This document shows positions 51,476-60,418 of a stretch of DNA of 64,000 nucleotides, piece after piece. The notes below the pieces were generated by a model. That model saw nothing but the letters and a program-made list of their open reading frames with translations, was not told where the DNA came from and did not search any database. Each line of letters opens with the position of its first letter. Positions within the stretch are counted from its first letter, which is position 1. The translations under genes were made by a program, and so were the position numbers. Origin of the DNA: Stenotrophomonas sp. SY1 (GTDB lineage Bacteria; Pseudomonadota; Gammaproteobacteria; Xanthomonadales; Xanthomonadaceae); the NCBI RefSeq assembly GCF_021202945.1, contig NZ_JAJOYR010000002.1, forward strand, positions 998,353-1,062,352, in the 5' to 3' direction.

Positions 51476-52016
51476 ATTGCCTCTGCCTGCACAAGGCACG
51501 CAACGGTATGCCTTGCCACTGCTGGGCCACCCGCGCGCACCCCGCACGTCAGCCGTGGCCCGGCCACTGACGGCGCAGGCGCTACCTGCCTCGCGGCAGG
51601 TACAGGGAAATGAAACATCAGGGGTACAGTTCGCCGACGACGATCACGCCGCGGTGCGTGCGGCCTGCGCCGACAGCAGCATGGTGGCCTCGCTCAGCGA
51701 AGAGCAGCGCACCGAGCTTGCGGCGCTGGGGGTTTGTCCGTAGCTGCACAGAGCTTGGCCGCAACGGCTTGCCCCTCCCCAACCCTCCCCTTCGCTGCGC
51801 GAAAGGGAGGGGGCGGTTCGTGCGGTTGCGGAGGTGGCCAAAGCGTTGGGTTGCTCCGGTGACCCTTGCTAGCGCGTAGCGAAGGAGGAATGCCACCGTG
51901 CGCACATGCCCCTCGCGTGCGCTCCAATGATTTCCGAACGCTGTACCTGACGTCCGGGTGACTTGGACAGGGGTAAGCTTTCCGCTCCTGCTCCCCCCTT
52001 CAGGACGAGGTACGTC
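51476..52016. other. No intact gene; eroded region with a half REP element
   Basis: Between the gspL remnant and the LysR gene. A plus-strand frame ending at 51743 (FADDDHAAVRAACADSSMVA, LSEEQRTELAALGVCP) looks like the C-terminal tail of a lost gene without a start. 51772-51817 carries one arm of the 20-bp inverted-end repeat and a TTCGCTGCGCGAA hairpin. The LysR promoter lies near 51900-52000. Confidence 0.5.
51772..51817. repeat. Half copy of the REP-type element
   Basis: 51772-51791 is identical to the left arm of the elements at 1709 and 41192, but the right arm is absent, replaced by a short AAAGGGAGGGGG end. Confidence 0.7.
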
Positions 52017-52913
52017 ATGCGTGCCGATTCCCGTCTGATCCAGATGTTCGTCGCGGTGGCCGATGCGCTGTCCTTCACCCGCGCCGCCGAGACACTGCAC
52101 GTCGCCCAGCCCTGGTTGTCGGCGCAGATCCGCAAGCTGGAGCAGCAGCTCGGCTTTGACCTGTTCATACGCGACAGCCGCCGCGTGCAGCTGAGCGACA
52201 AGGGCCGGCGCCTGTTGCAACCGGCTCGCGATGTCACCCTGTCGCTTGAACAGTTCCTTGCGCATGTGCGGCGGTTGCAGGGCGAGCAGCAGCAAGCGGT
52301 ACTGCGCATCGGCCTGCCGCCGTATTCGCATCTGTTCCCGGCGCGGGTGACGCTGCTGGAACAGTTCGCCCAGGTCGATGCGAACGTGCGCATCGAGACC
52401 GTGGTCAGCTGGAGCCCGGAGCTGCTGGAAAAAGTACTGGCGGGCAGTCTCGACCTTGCCTTCGTGGTCGGCGAGCTCAACGATGCCGCGTTGCAACGCC
52501 TGGCCATCAGCACTGGCGCCTGCCGCATCTATTGCCGCCACGACGATCCGCTGGCCAAGCTTCCACGCGTGCAGGCAGCGCAGCTGTCTGGCCGCCAGGT
52601 GCTGGCGTTCGAACGTGCCTTGAACCCGGCTCTGTTCGATCAGCTGTTTGCTGCGGCACTGCATGCCGGTGCGGTGTTGCAGAGCGATCACGAAATGATG
52701 GGCGAACGCTGGCTCGAGCAACTGCTCGGTGGCCACGCGGTAGGGCTGAATTTCGTCCGCACGCCACCGGCGCATCTGCTTGCACAGCTGTGCGTTCGTC
52801 GTTACGAGGACGCCGCCGATGTCGGCCTGTACCTGATCCGCCGCCACGGTTCCTCCGGTGGCGTCAGCCAGGCTTACTGGGACACGGCCACCGCTTTCGC
52901 TGTGGGTTCGTAG
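52017..52913 (+). CDS. LysR-family transcriptional regulator
   Basis: 298 residues. N-terminal winged helix SRLIQMFVAVADALSFTRAA, LHVAQPWLSAQIRKLEQQLG, FDLFIRDSRRVQLSDKGRRL; C-terminal effector-binding domain from about residue 90 (AVLRIGLPPYSHLFPARVTL, LDLAFVVGELNDAALQRL). GAGG 7 bases before ATG 52017. It stands 369 bases upstream of the acyl-CoA ligase operon on the same strand and is its likely regulator. Confidence 0.93.
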   Translation: MRADSRLIQMFVAVADALSFTRAAETLHVAQPWLSAQIRKLEQQLGFDLFIRDSRRVQLSDKGRRLLQPARDVTLSLEQFLAHVRRLQGEQQQAVLRIGLPPYSHLFPARVTLLEQFAQVDANVRIETVVSWSPELLEKVLAGSLDLAFVVGELNDAALQRLAISTGACRIYCRHDDPLAKLPRVQAAQLSGRQVLAFERALNPALFDQLFAAALHAGAVLQSDHEMMGERWLEQLLGGHAVGLNFVRTPPAHLLAQLCVRRYEDAADVGLYLIRRHGSSGGVSQAYWDTATAFAVGS

Positions 52914-53282
52914 GCGCACATCCGCGACAGGGCCAACGCGCGCCTGCGTGTGACGCGGCATCCTGCTTTCGCGATCCAGACGTATTTGCTCTGGATGCAC
53001 GCGGCTTTGGTATTGGACGCACGTGCGCGCGGTTCCGATAGTGGACGCCACAGGCCACATCGCTTCAACGCACTGTGCATGTGCCATCGGCAGATAGTCG
53101 CGCGGGGCTGACATACACAGGCCTCCGATGCGGTAGCCCACTCGTCGAAGGAAGGTCGCAGTGCCCAACCCACATCCATCTCCCTGCCCGGCATCACTGC
53201 GCAGGTGGCCGTCAGCAATCACTGCTGACCGCGCCCGTCACGCCAATCACATCCCCTGACCGACAGCACAAGCAGGTCCGCA
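52914..53282. other. No gene seen; probable operon promoter region
   Basis: GC-rich gap between the LysR gene and the acyl-CoA ligase operon. Open frames on both strands are not convincing. No sigma-54 or clear T-N11-A palindrome was recognised with confidence. Confidence 0.5.
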
Positions 53283-55442
53283 ATGAATGCACGATTGAAG
53301 GAACAGGCCGGCTCCGGTGCCGGCCTGGACGGGTTGCTGCGCGCGCGCTCCATCGCGCTGGTTGGTGCCAGCGAACGCTCGGCATGGTCCAGCGGCGCGT
53401 TCGCCAACTTCGGCCAGCTCGGTTTCGACGGACGCCTCCATGTGGTCAATCCCAAGGGTGGGCGCATCCATGGCTTGAGTGCGGCGAAATCGTGCCGCGC
53501 GATCGGCCAGCAGGTCGATGCCGCCCTGCTGATGGTGCCGACACACGCCATCGCCGAAGCGTTCGATGACATGCGCGCAGCTGGTGTCTGCAATGCGGTG
53601 ATCCTGACCTCCGGCTTTGCAGAGATGGGCACCGACGGCAAGCAGCACCAGGCCGAACTGGCAGCGCAGGCACGCCGGCACCACATCAACCTGCTCGGCC
53701 CGAACTGCCTGGGCTTCATCAACTACGTCGAGCGCGTGCCGCTGTGGACGATCAACCTGCCGACGCGGCTGGCCGGCAACGTCGCGCTGGTCTCGCAAAG
53801 TGGCGCCACCGCCAGCTACATCGCCGGGCTCGCCGGCCGCCAGGGCATGGGCCTGAGCTACCTGGTTTCCACCGGCAACGAAGCCGATCTGAATGTCGCC
53901 CGCGTGCTCGATTACCTGGTCGATGATCCGGCCACGCAGGTGATCTGTCTGTTCCTGGAAACCACCCGCGACACCGCCACGTTGGCCCTGGCCGCGCAGC
54001 GGGCACTGGCTGTGGGCAAGCCGATCATCGCGTTGAAGATCGGCAGCAGCGCGGTCACCGCCAAAGTCGCGCAGGCGCATACCGGCTCATTGGTCGGCGA
54101 CGACCGCGTGTTCGATGGCGCTTGCCGGCAACTGGGCATCATCCGCGTGGCGTCGGTGGACGACATGGTTGCCACGGCCGGCCTGCTGGCGCGGCTGCGC
54201 CCGCGCGCCGGCGGCCGGCTCGGTGCGTTGGCCATTTCCGGCGGCATCTGCGAAGTGACCGCCGATCGCGCCGATGCGCTGGGGTTGGAACTGGCCGAGC
54301 TCGCACCGGCCACACAGGCGGCGCTGCGTCAGGTGATGCCCAGCTTTGGCACGCCACACAATCCGTTGGACATCACCGGCGCAGCCATCCTGGAGCCGGC
54401 GCTGTTCGCACATAGCATCCGTGCGCTGGGCGCCGATCCAGGGATCGGCCTGCTCACCTGCCTGTACGACGTGCCGACAACCGCCCACCACGCATTCGGC
54501 GAACAGGTCGTCGCCCAGATTGGCCTCGCCTTTTCCAGCATCGACACGCCCGCCGTGTTGTTGAGCGTGACACCGCAGCAGATGACCGAGCACACCCGGC
54601 ACCTTATTGGTACGCACAAGCTGAACTACCTGCCCGCCGGCCTGGATCGTGGCTTGGCCGCAGTGGCACGCTCGCAATGGTGGGCAGTGCAACGCGACCT
54701 CGCTGCAACCAACGGGCGCTCGCCGCAGCAGCCGCAGCCGCAGCCGCAGCCGGTCGCATCATCGCCACCATTGCCGCTGCTCCTGCAATCGGAACGGCAG
54801 GTGCTGGATTTCCTCGCCAGCCGGGGCGTGCCGGTGGTGCCCGCGCACATCGCCACCGATGCCGCCCAGGCCGAATCCTTCGCGCATCAATTCAATGGCC
54901 CGCTCGCGATGAAGATCGCCTCGCCCGACATCACCCACAAGAGTGACGTCGGCGGCGTACGCCTGCAGGTCAGCGCGAACGATGCCGGCCGCGTCTATCG
55001 CCAGATACGTACAGACGTCGCAAGCCATTGTCCGGATGCCCGCATCGACGGCGTGATCGTCTCGCCGATGCGCGAACACGGCGTCGAGCTGCTGGTCGGT
55101 ATCGTCCGTGACCCGCAATGGGGCCTGGTGCTCGCGATCGGGCTGGGCGGTATCTGGGGGGAACTGCTCAAGGACATCAGCCTGCGCCTGTTGCCGGTAA
55201 CGCCGGACCAGGTGCTGACGATGCTCGACGAACTACGCGCGACACGGCTGCTGGATGGCTATCGCGGCGGCCCACGGATTGATCGCCAGCAACTGGCGCA
55301 GGTCATCGTCCGGATCGGCGACGCCGCACTCGCGCTTGGCCCGGAACTCGCGTCGCTGGAGATCAACCCGCTGCTGGCCACCGCCACGCACATCGAAGCC
55401 CTGGACGGACTGGTGCTGTGGAACGAGGGAGCACGGCCATGA
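53283..55442 (+). CDS. ADP-forming acyl-CoA synthetase (acetate-CoA ligase family), fused alpha-beta
   Basis: 719 residues. Domain order: CoA-binding Rossmann part (ARSIALVGASERSAWSSGAF, VNPKGGRIHGL), succinyl-CoA-ligase-like part with LGPNCLGFINY and the phosphohistidine segment AQAHTGSLVGD, a Pro/Gln linker at about 480 (PQQPQPQPQP), then ATP-grasp (LAMKIASPDITHKSDVGGVR, GVELLVGIVRDPQWG, LEINPLLAT). It joins an organic acid to CoA using ATP, giving ADP and Pi. The thiolase-like gene starts in its stop codon. The acid is unknown; the neighbours suggest a cyclic or branched one. Confidence 0.92.
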   Translation: MNARLKEQAGSGAGLDGLLRARSIALVGASERSAWSSGAFANFGQLGFDGRLHVVNPKGGRIHGLSAAKSCRAIGQQVDAALLMVPTHAIAEAFDDMRAAGVCNAVILTSGFAEMGTDGKQHQAELAAQARRHHINLLGPNCLGFINYVERVPLWTINLPTRLAGNVALVSQSGATASYIAGLAGRQGMGLSYLVSTGNEADLNVARVLDYLVDDPATQVICLFLETTRDTATLALAAQRALAVGKPIIALKIGSSAVTAKVAQAHTGSLVGDDRVFDGACRQLGIIRVASVDDMVATAGLLARLRPRAGGRLGALAISGGICEVTADRADALGLELAELAPATQAALRQVMPSFGTPHNPLDITGAAILEPALFAHSIRALGADPGIGLLTCLYDVPTTAHHAFGEQVVAQIGLAFSSIDTPAVLLSVTPQQMTEHTRHLIGTHKLNYLPAGLDRGLAAVARSQWWAVQRDLAATNGRSPQQPQPQPQPVASSPPLPLLLQSERQVLDFLASRGVPVVPAHIATDAAQAESFAHQFNGPLAMKIASPDITHKSDVGGVRLQVSANDAGRVYRQIRTDVASHCPDARIDGVIVSPMREHGVELLVGIVRDPQWGLVLAIGLGGIWGELLKDISLRLLPVTPDQVLTMLDELRATRLLDGYRGGPRIDRQQLAQVIVRIGDAALALGPELASLEINPLLATATHIEALDGLVLWNEGARP

Positions 55443-56944
55443 ACGGAGCGGCCAGCATTCCGGTGATCGTCGGCGTCGGCGAATGCCTGGACCGGCCCCA
55501 GCATCCACGTGATGGACTGGAGCCGATGGACCTGATGCTGCGTGCCGCGCGCGCGGCCGAAGACGATGCCGGCGCTGCCCTTCTGGCGCAGGTGGACTCG
55601 CTGGATGTAGTCAATCTGGTCAGCTGGCCGTACCGCGATGCGCCCGGCCTGTTGGCTGAATGCCTGGGCATCCGTCCACGCCGTACCGTCTACGGCGCGA
55701 TCGGCGGCGAGAGCCCGCTGCGCTTCGTGCAGCAGGCCGCGCAGCGCATCGGCAGTGGGCAAGGCCGGGTAGCGCTGATCTGCGGCGGCGAGGCGCAGCA
55801 CACGGTCAACCGCGCATTGCAGCTCGGCATCGAACTGCCATGGACAGCGCCGGCCGATGACCGCGCGCTCGCCGTGCACGGCCGGGACCTGGTGCATCCG
55901 TTGGCCGCACGTCTGGGGTGCGCGCAACCGCTCAGCATCTACCCGTTCTACGAAACCGCCAGCACCGCGCACTGGCAGCTGCCCCCACGAACCGCGCAAC
56001 GCGAATCGGGCCAGTTGTGGAGCCGCTACTCGCTGCAGGCGGCAAACAATCCCAACGCCTGGCTGCGCGAACCGCACAGTGCCGAGGACATCGTCACCGT
56101 CGCGCCGTTCAACCGGATGGTCGCCTGGCCGTACACCAAGCTGATGGTCGCCAACCCGCAGGTCAACCAGGGCGCCGCGCTGTTGTTGACCAGCCTGGAA
56201 ATCGCCCGCAATGCCGGCGTGCCCGAACGCAACCTGGTCTATCCCTGGGGTAGCGCCTACGCGCGTGAACCGCGTGATTTCCTGGCCCGCGACCACTACT
56301 GGGAAAGCCACGCACAGAACGCCGTGCTCAAGGCCTGCAGCGAGCTGGCCGGTGGTGGTTTCGAGGCGATGGAGCTGTACAGCTGCTTTCCCTGCGTGCC
56401 GAAGATGGCCCGGCGCGCCCTGCACTTGGGCGAAGTCTACGAACCCACCGTCACCGGCGGCCTCACCTTCTTCGGCGCGCCGTTGAACAACTACATGACG
56501 CACGCCACCTGCGCGATGGTGCGACACCTGCGCGGGTCGCCCCCCCATGCACGCGGCCTGCTCTACGGACAGGGCGAATTCGTCACCAAGCACCACGGCC
56601 TGGTGCTGGCGCGGCGTCCGTATCCGGGACACCCGGCGCTGGCCCACAGCAGCGTGCAGCATCTGGCCGACAGTCATCGCGGATTGGTGCCGCAGATCGA
56701 GATCGAACCCGACGGTACCGGGCAACTGGAAGCCTTCACCCTGCTCTACCAGCGCGACGGCACGCTGTCGCACGGCGTAGCCATGGTCCGCATCCGCCCC
56801 GGTACCCGCACCCTGGCGCGGGTCGCGCCTGATGATGCGTGGACCGTGGCCGCGCTCACCGATCCGGACATCTCCCCGGTCGGCCGCACCGGCCAGTTGC
56901 GCCCCACCGGGCTGGGCCATTCGGAATGGAGCCTGGTCATATGA
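55439..56944 (+). CDS. Thiolase-like protein without the canonical catalytic Cys motifs
   Basis: 501 residues of the acetyl-CoA acetyltransferase superfamily. N-terminal IPVIVGVGECLDRPQ, then VYGAIGGESPLRFVQQAAQ where thiolases carry the nucleophilic Cys, and GGFEAMELYSCFPCVPKMAR where they carry NExFA. TGGLTFFGAPLNNYMTHA replaces the GGAIALGHP motif. So it belongs to the SCP2/TLP-like branch, and chemistry may differ from a normal thiolase. Its ends overlap both neighbours by four bases (55439-55442, 56941-56944), a tightly coupled operon. Confidence 0.85.
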   Translation: MNGAASIPVIVGVGECLDRPQHPRDGLEPMDLMLRAARAAEDDAGAALLAQVDSLDVVNLVSWPYRDAPGLLAECLGIRPRRTVYGAIGGESPLRFVQQAAQRIGSGQGRVALICGGEAQHTVNRALQLGIELPWTAPADDRALAVHGRDLVHPLAARLGCAQPLSIYPFYETASTAHWQLPPRTAQRESGQLWSRYSLQAANNPNAWLREPHSAEDIVTVAPFNRMVAWPYTKLMVANPQVNQGAALLLTSLEIARNAGVPERNLVYPWGSAYAREPRDFLARDHYWESHAQNAVLKACSELAGGGFEAMELYSCFPCVPKMARRALHLGEVYEPTVTGGLTFFGAPLNNYMTHATCAMVRHLRGSPPHARGLLYGQGEFVTKHHGLVLARRPYPGHPALAHSSVQHLADSHRGLVPQIEIEPDGTGQLEAFTLLYQRDGTLSHGVAMVRIRPGTRTLARVAPDDAWTVAALTDPDISPVGRTGQLRPTGLGHSEWSLVI

Positions 56945-57741
56945 ACGGCGAATGCATCGTCCACCTCAATGACGCAGTGACACTTCAGCTGCTCGGCGCG
57001 CACGTCGCGCGGGTGACGCTGAACCGGCCACAGGTCCACAACGCGGTCAACGCGGCGCTGGCCAACGGCCTGGAACTGGCCGTGCAGCTGACCGAAGACG
57101 ATCCGCACATCCGCTGCATCATTCTCACCGGTGCCGGCCAACTGGCGTTCTGTGCCGGTGCCGATCTCAATGCACTTGCCGACGGCCAGGCCGCCACGCT
57201 ACTGACCGCGCGCGGCGGCTTTGCCGGCTTCGTGCAGCAGCCACGGCGCAAGCCGTGGATCGCGGCGGTCAATGGCGTGGCGCTGGCCGGCGGCACCGAA
57301 ATCGCTTTGGCCTGCGACCTGATCGTCGCAGCCGAACACGCCAGCTTCGGTCTGCCGGAAGTGCAGCGTGGTTTGATCGCCGCCGCCGGTGGGCTGTATC
57401 GACTGACCCGCGCCATTCCCCGCGTGCTGGCCATCGAACTGATCCTCACCGGGCAACGCCTGTCGGCAGCGCGCGCGCAGCAGATCGGCCTGGTCAACCG
57501 GACGGTTGTCGCCACCGAGCTCCAACAGTGCGCACGCGAACTGGCCACGCATATCAGCGGCAATGCCCCGCTCGCGGTGCGGGAGAGCCTGACCATCGCC
57601 CGCGCGGCCTTCGATCACGATGAGCAGGCGCTGCAACAGATGGGCGAGCAGGCAATGAAACGCCTGCGCGCCAGCAACGATTTCAAGGAAGGCCCCCGCG
57701 CCTTCCTCGAAAAGCGCCCGCCGCACTGGTCCGGCAGCTAG
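56941..57741 (+). CDS. Enoyl-CoA hydratase/isomerase family protein
   Basis: 266 residues, crotonase fold. Oxyanion-hole segments LAFCAGADLNAL and NGVALAGGTEIALACDLIVA; the Glu-containing SFGLPEVQRGLIAAAGGLYR; C-terminal helix LTIARAAFDHDEQ, SNDFKEGPRAFLEKRPPHW. It likely hydrates or isomerises an enoyl-CoA made downstream of the ligase and thiolase-like protein. Starts within the preceding stop (ATGA). Confidence 0.93.
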   Translation: MNGECIVHLNDAVTLQLLGAHVARVTLNRPQVHNAVNAALANGLELAVQLTEDDPHIRCIILTGAGQLAFCAGADLNALADGQAATLLTARGGFAGFVQQPRRKPWIAAVNGVALAGGTEIALACDLIVAAEHASFGLPEVQRGLIAAAGGLYRLTRAIPRVLAIELILTGQRLSAARAQQIGLVNRTVVATELQQCARELATHISGNAPLAVRESLTIARAAFDHDEQALQQMGEQAMKRLRASNDFKEGPRAFLEKRPPHWSGS

Positions 57742-57751
57742 CGGCAACCGG

Positions 57752-57878
57752 CCGGTTCGGCGCAGCGCATCCGGGGCGTCCTTTTCCAACCGTTGTGGTC
57801 AGCACGGCATGAACTCCCCCCCTGCCGGGCAGCCCAACGACAAGAAGCGGCGCTTCCGGGTGCGCTGCGCCGAACCGG
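57752..57878. repeat. 23-bp inverted repeat between convergent genes
   Basis: 57752-57774 and 57856-57878 are reverse complements with one mismatch; the right arm includes TGCGCTGCGCCGAACCGG. The 81-base spacer includes TCCTTTTCC. It may be a two-way terminator for the hydratase and LLM genes or a repeat element of a type not seen elsewhere in the window. Confidence 0.75.
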
Positions 57879-57892
57879 TTTCGCTGGCCACG

Positions 57893-58921
57893 CTACCAGC
57901 GGCGGTGTGGCGGCCTCGGCCCGTCATGCGAAGGGAACAACGGCAGTACATCCTCGGCCAGTTCCTGCAGCACTTCAGCGGCCGGCCGCTGCGAAAACTG
58001 GATACCCAACGCGGCGTGGTTCACCCCGGCGCGTTGCCAGGCTTCGAGCAGTTCGATCAGCCCCTTGCGGCCGGTACGCAGCTGATAGCCTCCTTGCAGC
58101 GGCACACGCGGATGATCGGGATCGTCCACCAGATCCAGCCACTCATTGGTCATGTGCGGACGGAAGCCGCCATCGGGAACCAACCTGCGCCATGCGCGGA
58201 TTTTCTCGGCAAGCCGCAGCGGCCCGGCACGGTCGTGTGTGGCGTCCGGATAGGTCAACCAGCCATCGGCATGCTGCCCGACCCAATCCAGGCTCTGCCG
58301 CGCGCCGCCCGTCACCACCAGCGGAATGCGTGCACTTGCCGGTGACGGCAGCAGTTGCAGACCCTGCGCTGCCCAGGGATGCAAGGCTGTACCGTGCGCC
58401 GGTTGCAGCCAGCGTCGGAAAGCGCTGACCGATTCGGCGAAGCGTTCACCGCGCGCGGCGTGGTCCAGCCCATAGGCCGGAAACTCGACCGGACGATCGC
58501 CCGAGGCGATGCCCATCACCAGGCGCCCGCCGGACAACTGGTCGATCGACGCGGCGGCTTTGGCCAGATCGATGGGATGGCGCAGCGGCATCACCACACT
58601 GCCTGTGGCCAGTGCGACGTTGCGCGTGCGCGCGGCCAGATAGGCAAGGTACGTGAAAGGATCGAACAGCTGGCCGGCATCGCCGAACATCGGATCGAAC
58701 AACGGCACATCGCGCACCCACACCGCAGCAAAGCCTTGCTGATCGATGTATTCAACCAGCGCGCCCTGGCCTTCGAGCACGGCCATGTCGCCTTCATAGA
58801 AGCGCAGCGGCAGGAAGATGCCCAGGGTGAGATGGTCAGCACGGAACATGCGCTGGTAGCCGGCATGGTCGATGAAGGCATCCGCTGATGCGCCGATGTC
58901 CATTACGGAAGAAGTGCTCAT
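57893..58921 (-). CDS. LLM-class (luciferase-like) flavin-dependent oxidoreductase
   Basis: 342 residues. LTLGIFLPLRFYEGD, YIDQQGFAAVWVRDVPLFDP, LAARTRNVALATGSVVMPLR, HPIDLAKAAASIDQLSGGRL and MGIASGDRPVEFPAYG are the family's TIM-barrel strands with the F420/FMN-site residues. C-terminal HAALGIQFSQRPAAEVLQEL. The start at 58921 puts it 8 bases after the GST gene stop; the frame is open upstream through that gene on the same strand and is not used. Confidence 0.9.
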   Translation of the reverse strand: MSTSSVMDIGASADAFIDHAGYQRMFRADHLTLGIFLPLRFYEGDMAVLEGQGALVEYIDQQGFAAVWVRDVPLFDPMFGDAGQLFDPFTYLAYLAARTRNVALATGSVVMPLRHPIDLAKAAASIDQLSGGRLVMGIASGDRPVEFPAYGLDHAARGERFAESVSAFRRWLQPAHGTALHPWAAQGLQLLPSPASARIPLVVTGGARQSLDWVGQHADGWLTYPDATHDRAGPLRLAEKIRAWRRLVPDGGFRPHMTNEWLDLVDDPDHPRVPLQGGYQLRTGRKGLIELLEAWQRAGVNHAALGIQFSQRPAAEVLQELAEDVLPLFPSHDGPRPPHRRW

Positions 58922-58929
58922 CGCGCCAC

Positions 58930-59565
58930 TCACGGGCCGGTGGCCGGTTCGGGAATGCGGATGCCGCGCTGCACTGCCGGCCGTTGCGCCACGCGCTGGT
59001 ACCACGCATGGAGATGACGGTGATGGCTGAAGTCCATGTCGATCACTTCGGCCACATGCAGCCAGGCGAAGTTGGCGATGTCGGCAATGCTGTACTGCCC
59101 GCCGGCCAGCCAATCGCGGCCATTCAAGCGTTGATCCAGCGTCGCCAGTGCTGCATCGCCAAGTTCGCGGTAGCGTTCGATCGCAGGCAGGTAGCGTTCC
59201 TTGCTGAAGTGCTCGAAGTGCACACGCTGGCCCAGCACCGGCCCGACGCTGGCGGCATGGAAGATCAGCCAGGTGATGGTTTCCCAGCGTCCATGATGCG
59301 AACGCGGCAACAGGCGCTCGTCGGTTTCGCCCAGGTACAACAGGATCGCCGCCGATTCGAACAGCGTGACATCACGCGCCGTATCCACCAGCGCCGGGAT
59401 GCGTCCGTGCGGATTGAGTTGCAGGAACGCGGGGCTGCGGTGCTCACCCTGATCGATGCGGACATGATGCAGTTGATACGCAACGCCCAACTCCTCCAGC
59501 GCGATGCTGGCCTTGAAGCCATTGGGCGAGCTGTCCGTATACAACTGCAATGCGGGGGATGACAT
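58930..59565 (-). CDS. Glutathione S-transferase family protein
   Basis: 211 residues. Thioredoxin-fold N-domain: LQLYTDSSPNGFKASIALEE with the Ser/Asn active-site turn, RIDQGEHRSPAFLQLNPHGR, IPALVDTARDVTLFESAAIL. All-helical C-domain: RWETITWLIFHAASVGPVLG, AALATLDQRLNGRDWLAGGQ, YSIADIANFAWLH. It resembles the YfcG/Ure2-like class. GGAG lies about 7 bases before ATG 59565. Likely cotranscribed with the LLM gene. Confidence 0.93.
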   Translation of the reverse strand: MSSPALQLYTDSSPNGFKASIALEELGVAYQLHHVRIDQGEHRSPAFLQLNPHGRIPALVDTARDVTLFESAAILLYLGETDERLLPRSHHGRWETITWLIFHAASVGPVLGQRVHFEHFSKERYLPAIERYRELGDAALATLDQRLNGRDWLAGGQYSIADIANFAWLHVAEVIDMDFSHHRHLHAWYQRVAQRPAVQRGIRIPEPATGP

Positions 59566-59735
59566 GTGCAACTCCGTTCGTGAGGATGACATCGCCCTGC
59601 CCGCCATGACGCTGGCAGGGGAATATCGGGATTGAGGGAGCAAGGCGGCAATGCGCCAGCGATGACGTTGAGCCAGTCTAGGCAAGAGCACCGAAGGCGG
59701 GAAACGATGTTTTCTGTCGCTGCCGTGCAGCGCCG

Positions 59736-60344
59736 CTAACCTTCCGATTCATGGATGGCGCGCGCTTGCTTCCGCACATCCGCCTCGAACGCCAACAACG
59801 CAGCCTTGCGCTGCAACCCGGCGCTGTAACCGACAAGCCGGCCACCGGCGGCCAGCACGCGATGGCACGGAATGATGATGGAGATCGGATTCATGGCATT
59901 GGCCCGCCCCACCGCCCGTGCGGAAGAAACCGGCTGCAAGAGTCGAGCGATCTCGCCGTAACCCGCGGTGCTGGCGAACGGCACCCGCCTCAGCTGTCGC
60001 CATGCGCGTTGCAGGAACGCGCTGCCCTGCGGCGCCAGCGCCAGTTCGAAACGTTGCCGGGAACCGGCGAAGTACTGCGTCAGTTGTTCGTCAACGTGAG
60101 CGATCGCGCCGTCGTCGTGCGGCAATGCGTCCAGTGCATGCACCAGCCGGCAGCGATTCCCGTCATCCTCGAAATCGAGCCGAAGCAACGCATCGTGCGC
60201 GTTGACCACTGCGATCATCACGCCCAGCGGCGTGCTGATCCGACCTTGTCGCCAGCCATCCGGCATCGTGCCGCACGCGGTGGATTCATCGCATGGCGGC
60301 CTGGGTTGGGGATGCGCCGTATAGACTCTCGAACGTGTTTGCAT
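59736..60344 (-). CDS. ogt: Methylated-DNA-protein cysteine methyltransferase
   Basis: 202 residues. The DNA-binding active-site domain is clear: RRVPFASTAGYGEIARLL, ANAMNPISIIIPCHRVLAAG (acceptor Cys in PCHR), GRLVGYSAGLQRKAALLAFE. The N-terminal RNase-H-like domain starts near GRISTPLGVMIAV. It repairs O6-alkylguanine by one-time methyl transfer. The ATG at 60344 gives about 30 extra residues with no ribosome site; a start at MPDGWRQ is also possible. Confidence 0.92.
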   Translation of the reverse strand: MQTRSRVYTAHPQPRPPCDESTACGTMPDGWRQGRISTPLGVMIAVVNAHDALLRLDFEDDGNRCRLVHALDALPHDDGAIAHVDEQLTQYFAGSRQRFELALAPQGSAFLQRAWRQLRRVPFASTAGYGEIARLLQPVSSARAVGRANAMNPISIIIPCHRVLAAGGRLVGYSAGLQRKAALLAFEADVRKQARAIHESEG

Positions 60345-60418
60345 GACAACGGAGGATAGATATCCGTTGCGGCAAGGCGATCCATTTCTTCTAACCGAAC
60401 AGTGCAGGAAATCTAAAC

